The notes under the pieces: generated by a model
What the model was told of the DNA's origin: nothing
The model's input: only the letters and a program-made list of their open reading frames with translations
Databases searched by the model: none
Position numbers and translations under genes: made by a program
From: Opitutus sp. ER46
Lineage (GTDB): Bacteria; Verrucomicrobiota; Verrucomicrobiia; Opitutales; Opitutaceae
Assembly (NCBI RefSeq): GCF_003054705.1
Contig: NZ_QAYX01000025.1
Span: forward strand, 682,001 to 746,000
DNA length: 64,000 nucleotides
Direction: 5' to 3'
Part shown: positions 8,175 to 16,082 of the stretch, one piece after another
Layout: every line of letters begins with the position of its first letter
How positions within the stretch are numbered: the stretch's first letter is position 1

Positions 8175-9720
8175 CATCGCCCGCCGGGACAGGCTGGGCG
8201 GACGCGGGGGGATGGACCCCCATCAGCTCGTTCAACGTGCGCGCCAGCCGCCGCAGGTCGACCGGCTTTTCGAAGTGCTCGTTCATGCCGGCGGCCAGGC
8301 ACCGCTCGCGCGTGCCGTGCTCCAGCATGGCGGTCACGGCTATGATGACGGTGGGCCGGCCGCCCGATTCCGCTGCGCGGATCCGCCGGGTCGCGGCGAG
8401 CCCGTCGAGCCCGGGCATGTTCAGGTCCATCAGGATCGCGTCGTATCTGGTCCGGGCGGCCAATTCCACCGCCTCGTCACCGGAAGCGGCATGGTCGGCA
8501 ATGTGGCCGAGCCGTTCGATGAACATCTGCAACAGCGCGCGGTTGGCCGACGTGTCGTCGACGATGAGCACGCGCTTCCGCCCGTCGCCAGCGGGCGCGG
8601 TGTTTTCGTCTGCGCGCCGTTCCGGGCTCTCGACCGTCCGGACCGGAATGCTGAGGACAAACTCGGAACCCGCGTGGGGGCGGCTGTGGATGGTGAGTTC
8701 GCCCGCCATGAGGGCGATGAGGCGCCGGACAATGAGGAGTCCGGCCCCATAGGGGATACTCTCGGGGCGTCCGGGCGTCGGCGGAGCGGGGGTGAAGAGG
8801 CAGGCCTGTTGTTCGGGCGTGAGGCCGATGCCGGTGTCGCGAACGCGGACCAACAGGTGGGCGGGGGCGTCGCGGCCGTCGGGCGGGAGGACGGATACGC
8901 TGAGCGCCACCTCGCCGCGCGGCGTGAACTTCAGCGCATTGTCCACGAGGTTGACGAGGATCTGGCGCAGCCGGCGGGCGTCGCCGGATACGAGGGTCCC
9001 CGACGGGGCGTCGCAACCGAAGCGGAGTTGAAGCCCGCGTTCTTCGGCGGACACCTGAAAGAGGCGGGAGACATCGCGCACGAGGTCCGCGGGGGAAAAG
9101 GGTGCGCACTCGAGGACCAGGCTGCCCTCCTCGATGCGGCGAAGGTCGAGGACCTCGTTCACGGCACGGGCGAGGCGATGCCCTTCGGTGAGGATGGTCG
9201 CAACGTGGGCGTGTTCGTTGGCCGCGAGGGGCAGCTTGTGCAGCAGCTCGGCCGAGGAGATCAGCGCGCTGAGGGGGGTGCGAATCTCGTGGCTGATCAT
9301 CACCAGGAAGTCGCTCTTCGCCCGGCTCGCCTGCTCGGCCGAGTCCCGCAGGGCGCGATGGATCCGCTCATGCGTGAAGTGCATGCGCATCCGGCGGCGG
9401 AAACGCGCGACCAGCAGCGCCTGCCGCAGGAGCAGTGCGATCGCGAGGCCGGTGAAGACGAAGAGCGTCAGGCGTGCCCCCAGGACGAGCCAGCCGCTGC
9501 TCCCGGTGGCGAACACGGCGATCAGCTCACTTGCGAGCACCGCGCCGATCGTGAGGCCCATGAGTGCGAATCGTGTGTGGCGAGGCGCGACCAAGGGAAG
9601 GTTCGCCAATACCGTGCGCCGGTGGAAAAGCACCAGGGCAATGCCGGCGAGCAACACGAAGACGAGCGCATCGCCTCGGAACTGCAGGAACACGTTCAGG
9701 ACTTGGGTGGGGTTGTCCAT
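8125..9720 (-). CDS. Hybrid sensor histidine kinase with C-terminal receiver
   Basis: A 531-residue protein with three hydrophobic segments near residues 18-32, 52-70 and 78-100 and hardly any extracytoplasmic domain. HisKA follows with His144 in [13 protein letters not shown], then an ATPase domain with NLVDNALKF and DTGIGL. The F/G2 region is shortened and reads YGAGLLIV in place of the usual GxGLGL, so ATP-lid function may be altered. The receiver spans about 383-500, with the acidic pair in VLIVDD, acceptor Asp432 in LMDLNMPGLDG and Lys in FEKPVD. No output domain. Phosphate presumably moves from the kinase to its own receiver and then to a separate Hpt protein. The signal is unknown; a short membrane sensor is all that is visible. 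Confidence 0.87.
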   Translation of the reverse strand: MDNPTQVLNVFLQFRGDALVFVLLAGIALVLFHRRTVLANLPLVAPRHTRFALMGLTIGAVLASELIAVFATGSSGWLVLGARLTLFVFTGLAIALLLRQALLVARFRRRMRMHFTHERIHRALRDSAEQASRAKSDFLVMISHEIRTPLSALISSAELLHKLPLAANEHAHVATILTEGHRLARAVNEVLDLRRIEEGSLVLECAPFSPADLVRDVSRLFQVSAEERGLQLRFGCDAPSGTLVSGDARRLRQILVNLVDNALKFTPRGEVALSVSVLPPDGRDAPAHLLVRVRDTGIGLTPEQQACLFTPAPPTPGRPESIPYGAGLLIVRRLIALMAGELTIHSRPHAGSEFVLSIPVRTVESPERRADENTAPAGDGRKRVLIVDDTSANRALLQMFIERLGHIADHAASGDEAVELAARTRYDAILMDLNMPGLDGLAATRRIRAAESGGRPTVIIAVTAMLEHGTRERCLAAGMNEHFEKPVDLRRLARTLNELMGVHPPASAQPVPAGDVSSASPFPSPPPQNGR

Positions 9721-9770
9721 GTTGCCGCATGGACATTCATGGACTCACCCGCTCCTGCCAACTCCCTGCA

Positions 9771-9817
9771 GCATCGTAGTAGTCCCGATGCGCGTACCGA
9801 AAACGCAGTACGTAGTA
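9771..9817. promoter_or_regulatory. Intergenic palindrome and GTACGTAGTA motif
   Basis: Between two minus-strand hybrid kinase genes there is a hairpin-forming GCATCG...CGATGC (9771-9776 and 9786-9791). The 10-mer GTACGTAGTA follows at 9808-9817. CGTAGTA occurs twice (9775 and 9811), 36 bp apart. The same 10-mer lies upstream of another hybrid kinase at 36747-36756. This looks like a regulator-binding region for the 8125-9720 gene, but the regulator is unknown. Confidence 0.4.
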
Positions 9818-9885
9818 CCACCGGGCCGGCCGTGTCGCACGTCCACACCGAGTGACGACGGGACCCTGGCGCGCGGCTCGCGGGC

Positions 9886-11871
9886 TCAGGCGCTGCCGGG
9901 CGGCGGCGTCTTGGGCGCGCAGAGGTCGGCGAGCTTCGAAAGCAGGACGGGGCGACTGATGGGCTTGGGTATGAAATCATCCATGCCCGCGGCTTCACAG
10001 CGCTCGCGGTCGTATTTCCCGGTGCCGGCGGTGACGGCGACGATGGGCGTATGGCGCTCCGGATGATTGGCCCGGATCTGCTGCGTGGCCGCCAGCCCGT
10101 CCATGTCGGGCATGGCAATATCCATGAGGATGGCGTCGTAGTGGTTGCGGCCGGCGAGGGAGACGGCTTCGGTGCCCGAACTCGCGAGGTCGCAGGTGTG
10201 ACCACCGGAGGCGAGCATGGCACGGAGCACCTCGCGATTAACGCGATCATCATCGACGACGAGGAAGTGGAGTTCCTTCGGGTCACCGATGCTTGGGGCC
10301 GGCGCCGGCGGTGCCGGCTCGGCGTCGGCGGGAGGCGGAACGCTGCGCGCCGGGATCGTGACGGTGAATTCGCTGCCGACGCCCAGTTGGCTCTGCACGT
10401 TGATCTTGCCGTGCATCATCTCGACGAGGCGGCGGGAGATGGCGAGGCCGAGGCCGGAACCGCCGTGGCGACGGGCGACGCTGGTGCTGCCCTGGGCGAA
10501 CATCTGAAACAGATGCGGAAGGATGTCGGGGGCGATGCCCGGGCCGGTGTCGGTCACGGTGAGCGTCAGGATACCGCTCGGCGGGACCGACGAACCCTGC
10601 GTCCACGTTGCCGTGACGACGACGCTGCCCGTGGCGGTGAACTTCACGGCGTTGCCGACGAGGTTCATCGCGACCTGCCGCAGGCGGGCGTGGTCGGCGA
10701 GGATGACGAGGGGGCCGCCGAGCTCGTCGCGGAACACGAGGGAAACGTTCTTCTCGTGCGCGTTGGCGGCGAGCAGGTCGACCACTTCGCGGGCGATTTC
10801 CGCCGGGGCGCACGGCGCCTCTTCGAGGTCGAGCTTCCCTTCCTCGATCCGGGAGTAGTCCAGGATGTTGTTCAGCAGGTCGACCAGGCAGGTGGCGCCG
10901 CGACGGACCGTCTGCACGTAGCGCTGCTGGATCGCGTCAAGGGGACTGTCCTCGAGCATGCTGGCATAGCCGGTGATGGCGTTGAGGGGCGTGCGAATCT
11001 CGTGGCTCATCACGGCGAGGTATTCGCCTTTGGCGCGGTTGGCGCGCTCCGCCTCGGCCTTGGCCTCCTGGAGCGCGGCCTGCGCCGACGCGCGGTTGGC
11101 GATCTCGCCCCGCATGAGCGAGAGGAGGGCGGCGGCCGACTGCATGAGCCCGATGACGAACAGGATCGTGGTGAGCATCAGGGCGCGCCGCGCCGCGATG
11201 CTGCTGAGCCAGGCGGCGCCGGGGTAGTCGATGCCCACGACGGCCTCCACCTTGCCGGACTCGTCAAAGATCGGGGTCAATGAGGTGACCCACACGCCCC
11301 AGCGATCGGGGACGAGGGTGGTATCGAACGCGGGTCGGCCGGCAAACGCCTCAAGGAAGGCCGGGGTGACATCAGGGAAGACTTCGCCGATGGCGGTGCG
11401 CTGCTCGCGTTCACCGTCGATCCGGCCGTTGCCGTCGTAGTCCGTCTCGGAGTCGACGATGAACCGGACCTTGCCGTCCTCCCCCAGGCGCACGGTGTAG
11501 ATGTCGGCGATCAGCGGATTCAGGCGAAGCCAGTTCCTTTCCGCCGCGATGAGCGCGAGGTAGGTCGGGTCATCTGGCGGGGTGTTGACGGTGATGCGGG
11601 CGTGGCCGAGGCGGCTGATCCCGTCGGCGTAGGACGGACCGAAGCCGGCGAAGATCGAGATGAGGAAGTTCTTCTGCCGGCGTGCCGAGATATCCGCGAG
11701 GAGTCCGCCGAGGATCACCAGCACCAGGGTGATGATTTCCACCGTGCGAGGGAAACGCATGCCGGCGCCGCGCTCCCGCAGGATGTGACGGCAGAGCCAG
11801 AGGCCCGCCAGCGCCAGAACGGCGAAGGCGAGAAAATCGAGCCGGTATTTGACGATGGGGAGCAGAGGCAT
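9886..11871 (-). CDS. Cache-like hybrid sensor histidine kinase
   Basis: A 661-residue hybrid kinase. Two N-terminal TM segments (about 11-29 and 42-61) precede an extracytoplasmic dCache-like domain (about 62-225, with VVGIDYPGAAW at its end). A further TM lies at about 229-252. HisKA carries His290 in [13 protein letters not shown]; the ATPase has MNLVGNAVKF, DTGPGI and GSGLGLAIS, all intact. The receiver (about 535-650) has FLVVDDD, acceptor Asp584 in LMDIAMPDMDG and Lys in PKPIS. The sensor contains an EF-hand-like acidic loop, DYDGNGRIDGERE, at 144-156. The cognate partner is not evident; the neighbouring regulator at 12056 is divergent and a candidate. Confidence 0.88.
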   Translation of the reverse strand: MPLLPIVKYRLDFLAFAVLALAGLWLCRHILRERGAGMRFPRTVEIITLVLVILGGLLADISARRQKNFLISIFAGFGPSYADGISRLGHARITVNTPPDDPTYLALIAAERNWLRLNPLIADIYTVRLGEDGKVRFIVDSETDYDGNGRIDGEREQRTAIGEVFPDVTPAFLEAFAGRPAFDTTLVPDRWGVWVTSLTPIFDESGKVEAVVGIDYPGAAWLSSIAARRALMLTTILFVIGLMQSAAALLSLMRGEIANRASAQAALQEAKAEAERANRAKGEYLAVMSHEIRTPLNAITGYASMLEDSPLDAIQQRYVQTVRRGATCLVDLLNNILDYSRIEEGKLDLEEAPCAPAEIAREVVDLLAANAHEKNVSLVFRDELGGPLVILADHARLRQVAMNLVGNAVKFTATGSVVVTATWTQGSSVPPSGILTLTVTDTGPGIAPDILPHLFQMFAQGSTSVARRHGGSGLGLAISRRLVEMMHGKINVQSQLGVGSEFTVTIPARSVPPPADAEPAPPAPAPSIGDPKELHFLVVDDDRVNREVLRAMLASGGHTCDLASSGTEAVSLAGRNHYDAILMDIAMPDMDGLAATQQIRANHPERHTPIVAVTAGTGKYDRERCEAAGMDDFIPKPISRPVLLSKLADLCAPKTPPPGSA

Positions 11872-12055
11872 GCGCCGGGGCGCGGCCGCCTGGAGGGTGG
11901 AGTGAGGAGCGGCGGCCGGGCCGCGCCAGTTGTTTTATCGACGCAAAGGCCGGGGAGAAAAGCGCGAATATGATGACCGTTGCCGCCCTGGAATTGAGCT
12001 GGGAATCTTGTGGCGGGATGGGGTCAACTGCGCTACCGAAGCCGCTTACGCCGCC

Positions 12056-12805
12056 ATGAAGATACTGATCGCCGAAGATGACCCCGTTTCACGCGCGCTG
12101 ATGGTCGACATTCTCGGTTCGGCGCAGGCGGGCTATGACCCGTTGCCCGTGGAAGATGGCGCCAAGGCGTGGGAGACGCTGGAGGCGCATCCCGATATCA
12201 AGCTCGCGATCCTCGATCTGGCCATGCCCGGCATGAACGGAGTGGATTGGCTGACCCGGGTGCGGAAGGACCCGCGGTTCTCGGCGCTGCCGGTGATCAT
12301 CTGCACGGGAAACACTGACCGCACGACGGTCGCCGCCGTGGCGGCGCGCGGCATCAGCAACTTCCTGGTGAAGCCCTTTACGCGCGGCACGGTGCTGGAG
12401 AAGGTCGCGCTGGTTTGCCGCCCGTCGCCGACGTCGATCCCGGTCCTACGCGACCTGCCCGCGGCGCGGCAGCGGTACGGGATCGACCAAGACGCCCACC
12501 GTGAACTCCTGGGCCACTACGTGCGGCTCGCGGACATGTGGGCCGCCGATGCCCGGCGAGCGACTGACCATGCAAGACTGTCCGCGTTGGCGGTGAGAGC
12601 GTCGGCGCTCAAACAAATGCTGGCATCGCTGGGCGCCGCCGCGGTTGCCGCTCGCCTCCAAGACGCCGAGGCGGCGCTGGCTCCTTATCGGACGAAGACT
12701 GCTTCGACGGAGATCGAGGCTGGGCTGCGCAAGACCCAGCACCTCGGCGATACGCTGCAGCCGGACATCGATCGGCTGCGGGAGATGCTCGACACAATCG
12801 GGTAG
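12056..12805 (+). CDS. Response regulator: receiver plus degenerate Hpt-like domain
   Basis: A 249-residue protein. The receiver (1-120) is intact: MKILIAEDD, acceptor Asp54 in AILDLAMPGMNG, Thr in ICTGN and Lys in LVKPFT. The remaining 130 residues are helical. The stretch SALKQMLASLGA at 183-194 aligns by spacing with the Hpt core H-x-L-K-G-S-A-x-x-L-G, with Ser183 where the phosphorylatable His would be. It is followed by an AARLQDAE-type helix, as in Hpt domains. No DNA-binding domain is present. It is divergent from the Cache hybrid kinase (start 11871, 184 bp gap), a plausible partner. The Hpt reading is inference by eye. Confidence 0.82.
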   Translation: MKILIAEDDPVSRALMVDILGSAQAGYDPLPVEDGAKAWETLEAHPDIKLAILDLAMPGMNGVDWLTRVRKDPRFSALPVIICTGNTDRTTVAAVAARGISNFLVKPFTRGTVLEKVALVCRPSPTSIPVLRDLPAARQRYGIDQDAHRELLGHYVRLADMWAADARRATDHARLSALAVRASALKQMLASLGAAAVAARLQDAEAALAPYRTKTASTEIEAGLRKTQHLGDTLQPDIDRLREMLDTIG

Positions 12806-12925
12806 CTGCTTGGCGGACGAGGTCCGACAGGCTGCTAATCAAAACGGCCGCGCCATTTTGGTCGTCGCAGGATATGAAGGGGACGAGGGGTGCAATTATA
12901 AGCGCCCTGAACAGAGTGTGTTGCG

Positions 12926-12991
12926 ATAATGTCCGGATACTTGCCGAATAATGTCCGGATACTGGCGGGATAATGTCCAGATACTCGCCGG
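12926..12991. repeat. Three tandem 22-bp repeats
   Basis: Three head-to-tail copies at 12926-12947, 12948-12969 and 12970-12991. Each begins ATAATGTCCGGATACT (one change, G to A, in copy 3), followed by six variable bases (TGCCGA, GGCGGG, CGCCGG). The block sits in the 278-bp gap between a response regulator and the 3' end of rimO, in AT-richer surroundings. Multiple short repeats containing TGTCCGGATA resemble the subterminal repeats of IS21-family insertion elements, so this may be an IS end or relic. No transposase gene is in the window. Confidence 0.75.
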
Positions 12992-13083
12992 CACGCCCGG
13001 CCCGGGATCGATCCGGCGACGCGTGCGGTGGCGGCGGACCGCAGGCACGTCGCGGCTGGGGGGCGCCGGGGCGCGCCCCAGCG

Positions 13084-14496
13084 TTATTGCGCCTGACGCG
13101 CGACCTTGCGGGTGACGGGTTCGGTGCCGGCAGGAAGCGCGAGGAGATCGTAGTTCTCGTAGCCGGTGATCTTCACCTGGGCGAACTCACCGACTGGGAC
13201 CGTGATGGGCACATACACGCGGCCGTCGATATCCGGCGCATCGGCTTCGCCCCGGGCGACGCCGGGTTCCTCGACGAGGACCTTCAGCGTGCGGCCGACG
13301 GCGGATTCGCTGACGCGGGCGGCGATTTCCTGCTGCAGCTTCATCACGCGATGCCAGCGCGCTTCCTTGGTCTTCTTGGCAATCTGGCCCTCCATCTTGG
13401 CGGCGCGCGTGCCTTCCTCCTGGGAATAGCGGAAGACGCCGAGCCGTTCGAACCGGGTTTCCTCGATGAAGGCGCAGAGCTCGTCGACGTCGGCGTCGGT
13501 CTCGCCGGGGAAACCGACGATGAAGGTGGTGCGCACCGCGATGCCCGGAATGCCGGCGCGGATGCGTTTCACAAGATCGCGGATGTACGCGGAGGAGGTT
13601 TCGCGCTGCATCAGCCCGAGCATGTGGTCGCTGATGTGCTGCAGCGGAATGTCGATATAGCGGGCAACCTTGGGGCACTCGGCGATCGTGCGGATGAGTT
13701 CATCACTCCAGTGGGCCGGGTGCGTGTAGAGCAGGCGGATCCAGAAATCGCCCTCGATCGCGTTGAGCTGGCGCAGCAGGGTGGTGAGGGCGGTGCCGCG
13801 GGAGGAGTCGACCGGGGTGCGCGGATTGGGCCGCTGCTCCCAGGTGTCCATGCCGAAGAACGTCGTGTCCTGGGAGATCAGGTTGATCTCCTTCACGCCC
13901 TCGCGGACGAGCTGGCGCGCCTCGGCGACGACGCTTTCGACGGTGCGGCTGCGGTGGCGGCCGCGGATCTGCGGGATGATGCAGAAGGTGCAGGGGTGAT
14001 TACAGCCCTCGGCGATCTTGATGTAGGCGAAATGCCGCGGCGTGAGCCGGAAGCGCGGCGTGTCGTAATCCGGAATGTACGTGGAGCGTCCCGCGATGAA
14101 GGTCGCCGGCGACTCGTTGCGGCCGCGCTCCTTCGCGTAGATCTCCTCGATGATGGGCGCGACCTGCGTGACCTGATCGAGCCCGATGAAGGCGTCGACT
14201 TCCGGCATGGCGTGAGGCAGGTCCTTCGCGAAACGCTGGGACATGCAGCCGGCCACGATGAGCTTCTGGTCGTGGCGGCGCTTCTTGAGTCCGCGGCTCT
14301 CGTGGACCTGGAGGATGTGCGAGATCGATTCCTCCTTGGAGGAGTCGATGAACGAGCAGGTGTTGACGATGACGACGTCGGCCTTTTCGGCCTCGGGCAC
14401 GACGGTCATGCCAGCCTGGTGGAGGTGGCCGACCATGATTTCGCTGTCGACGAGGTTCTTGGCGCAGCCGAGCGAGATGAGACTAACCTTGATCAT
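13084..14496 (-). CDS. rimO: Ribosomal protein uS12 methylthiotransferase
   Basis: A 470-residue radical-SAM enzyme that methylthiolates the conserved Asp of ribosomal protein S12. The N-terminal UPF0004 domain starts MIKVSLISLGCAKNLVDSE, with Cys11 and the NTCSF cysteine for the auxiliary Fe-S cluster. The radical SAM triad is in EGCNHPCTFCIIPQIRGRHR (Cx3Cx2C). A C-terminal TRAM domain occupies about 395-460. The LGCAKNLVDSE form and HPCTFC spacing fit RimO rather than MiaB. It lies downstream of the 31-residue basic gene on the same strand but behind that gene's terminator. A GC-rich inverted repeat at about 13056-13083 immediately after its stop lacks a T-run. Confidence 0.94.
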   Translation of the reverse strand: MIKVSLISLGCAKNLVDSEIMVGHLHQAGMTVVPEAEKADVVIVNTCSFIDSSKEESISHILQVHESRGLKKRRHDQKLIVAGCMSQRFAKDLPHAMPEVDAFIGLDQVTQVAPIIEEIYAKERGRNESPATFIAGRSTYIPDYDTPRFRLTPRHFAYIKIAEGCNHPCTFCIIPQIRGRHRSRTVESVVAEARQLVREGVKEINLISQDTTFFGMDTWEQRPNPRTPVDSSRGTALTTLLRQLNAIEGDFWIRLLYTHPAHWSDELIRTIAECPKVARYIDIPLQHISDHMLGLMQRETSSAYIRDLVKRIRAGIPGIAVRTTFIVGFPGETDADVDELCAFIEETRFERLGVFRYSQEEGTRAAKMEGQIAKKTKEARWHRVMKLQQEIAARVSESAVGRTLKVLVEEPGVARGEADAPDIDGRVYVPITVPVGEFAQVKITGYENYDLLALPAGTEPVTRKVARQAQ

Positions 14497-14549
14497 GTGG
14501 GAAACAGGCGGCGCGCCGAGGGGCCGACGCGAAGGGAGGCGACCGATGC

Positions 14550-14576
14550 AAAAACGGCCCCGACAGATCGGGGCCG
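14550..14576 (-). terminator. Rho-independent terminator of the 31-residue gene
   Basis: A perfect 9-bp stem (14555-14563 with 14568-14576), loop CAGA. On the minus strand it is followed by a T-run (A-tract at 14550-14554). It lies about 30 bases after the stop of the small gene at 14605-14700 and before rimO. Confidence 0.85.
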
Positions 14577-14604
14577 CGGCGGTCAGATCGAAAGAAACGC
14601 GCGC

Positions 14605-14700
14605 TTACTTCTTCTTGGCCGCCTTGATACGCTCCTTCTTGCGCTTCAGATAGGCGGCACGGCGGCTACGTTTGATGATCTTGTTGGATTGTTGGCCCAT
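14605..14700 (-). CDS. 31-residue highly basic protein, probably ribosome-associated
   Basis: Begins MGQQSNKIIKRSRRAAYLKR and ends KAAKKK: 31 residues, about half lysine or arginine, no hydrophobic segment. It is too short for most gene callers. Support for a real gene: ATG start, TAA stop, and its own strong terminator about 30 bases after the stop. The composition is like the smallest ribosomal proteins, but I do not recognise it as bL34, bL36 or bTHX. Small basic proteins of this kind are known in Verrucomicrobia and Chlamydiae; whether this belongs to such a family needs a search. No Shine-Dalgarno sequence is seen before the ATG. Confidence 0.7.
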   Translation of the reverse strand: MGQQSNKIIKRSRRAAYLKRKKERIKAAKKK

Positions 14701-14768
14701 AGGAATTGAGAGAGTGAACGGGCGATGTTTCAGAGCCGGCGGGGTGAGTCAAGCGCCCAGCCAGAGGC

Positions 14769-15899
14769 TCATCCGGCGAGCGGCGAGCCGCCGAGGATAC
14801 GTTTGCCTTCCCGGCGCCAGCGATAAACGAGCGGGGCCTTGGTGCGTTCGAGTTGCTTGAAGAGCGCGGGGTCGGCGCGTTTCGGCAGCTCGAGTTCGTT
14901 GAGTCCGGTGGCGTCGCAATTGAGGAGCCGGGCGTAGGGTTTGAAATGCTCCACCCGGCCGATCACGCGCGACAGGTCTTCGGGCGCGAGTGCGGAGCCG
15001 GCGGCGCCGCCGGGGTGTTCGGAGCCTGCAGCTGCGGCCTCAGCGCGAACGGCGGCTGCCTCGGGCGCGTTGGGATCGAGCGTGGCCAGCTCGACGCCGC
15101 GCGGGTCCGACACCGGCGGCACGGCGGGTGCCTGATGTCGGTCGAGCGCGAGGAAGGCGTAGGGCAAGCTGCGCAGGTCAATTCCGGCGCGGTGGCCGAA
15201 CTTCACCCAATTGGAGTCGGCGAAGATCTCGGCTGGCGGCGGGGCGAAGAAATGGCACCAGTCGCGTTCGCGTCCGAGCGCGAACATCGGGCACTCGTTT
15301 TCGTGGGTGCAGGGCGCGATGACGCGAAAGCCGCTGCCCCGAAGTTGTTCGCGGAAACCGCCGAGTTGCCGGCTCACGTCGTGCGTGCCGGGCTCGACCC
15401 AGAGGATGGCGTCGGCGCGCACGCACAGCAGGCGCAGTTCGTCGCGCGCGGCCGCCGGCAGCTCATTGAGCACATGGCTGAGCAGCAGGAGCCCGATGCG
15501 CTCGGTGCCGCTGAAGTAGCCGGGCGTTGCCTGATGGACGCTGAGCCTCGGAAACGCGTGCCGCGCCGCGTCCGCGGCGTAGTCGCAGGCCACGGGCGAG
15601 TGATCCCAAAGCGTCAGGGCATCGAACGACTCGGCTCCCAGCGCGGCGATGACGCGGCGGCCGGCGATGCCGCTGCCGCAGCCCCAGTCCAGGACGGTGC
15701 GGCCTTGCGGACGCCAGCCGCGCAGGCGCAGTTCGCGCAGCACCTGGTCCCACTTCCAGCCAATGCGCTCGCCATAGGTGAAGTCGTAGTTGGCGAGGTC
15801 TTCCGGCGATTGCCAGTAGGGGCCGCCGGTCGGGGTGCCGGAAAGAAATGTGCCCCGCAGCCGATCGAGAATCGACCAGTCGATATCGTCCCAGGTCAT
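14769..15899 (-). CDS. Rsm22-like SAM-dependent methyltransferase
   Basis: A 376-residue member of the Rsm22/METTL17 family (ribosome small-subunit assembly factor in mitochondria). The SAM-binding motif VLDWGCGSGIAGRRV is at about 69-83. Further diagnostic pieces are the motif-IV-like LLLSHVLNELP and the cysteine cluster CTHENECPMF...DWCHF at about 197-217, corresponding to the Fe-S ligands described for the family. A low-complexity Ala/Glu linker (about 275-305) precedes a C-terminal beta-rich part ending YRWRREGKRILGG. It is transcribed toward the small basic gene. The name is firm at family level; the methylated substrate, if any, is unknown. Confidence 0.82.
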   Translation of the reverse strand: MTWDDIDWSILDRLRGTFLSGTPTGGPYWQSPEDLANYDFTYGERIGWKWDQVLRELRLRGWRPQGRTVLDWGCGSGIAGRRVIAALGAESFDALTLWDHSPVACDYAADAARHAFPRLSVHQATPGYFSGTERIGLLLLSHVLNELPAAARDELRLLCVRADAILWVEPGTHDVSRQLGGFREQLRGSGFRVIAPCTHENECPMFALGRERDWCHFFAPPPAEIFADSNWVKFGHRAGIDLRSLPYAFLALDRHQAPAVPPVSDPRGVELATLDPNAPEAAAVRAEAAAAGSEHPGGAAGSALAPEDLSRVIGRVEHFKPYARLLNCDATGLNELELPKRADPALFKQLERTKAPLVYRWRREGKRILGGSPLAG

Positions 15900-16082
15900 G
15901 ACGCCGGACGTGGTTCAGAGCGCCCCGCGCGGAAGCGCAGAGGGAGACGGAGGCGGAGGGTGCAGGATCGAGGCATCGCGGTGCATCGGTAAGCGCGGCA
16001 GTTGGGTGGAGGCAAGTGCGGTGACAAGGGCCGCGTCGCCGCGGACGGAGGTTCCTTGGACGCTGGAACGCGCGCGAGGGCT

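Noticed and set aside
12926-12991. 22-bp repeats considered as a CRISPR array
   Set aside because: The copies are directly adjacent with no spacers of 30-40 bp and no cas gene is present.
13056-13083. GC-rich inverted repeat right after the rimO stop as a terminator
   Set aside because: It can form a stem, but no T-run follows on the minus strand, so it is not listed as a terminator.
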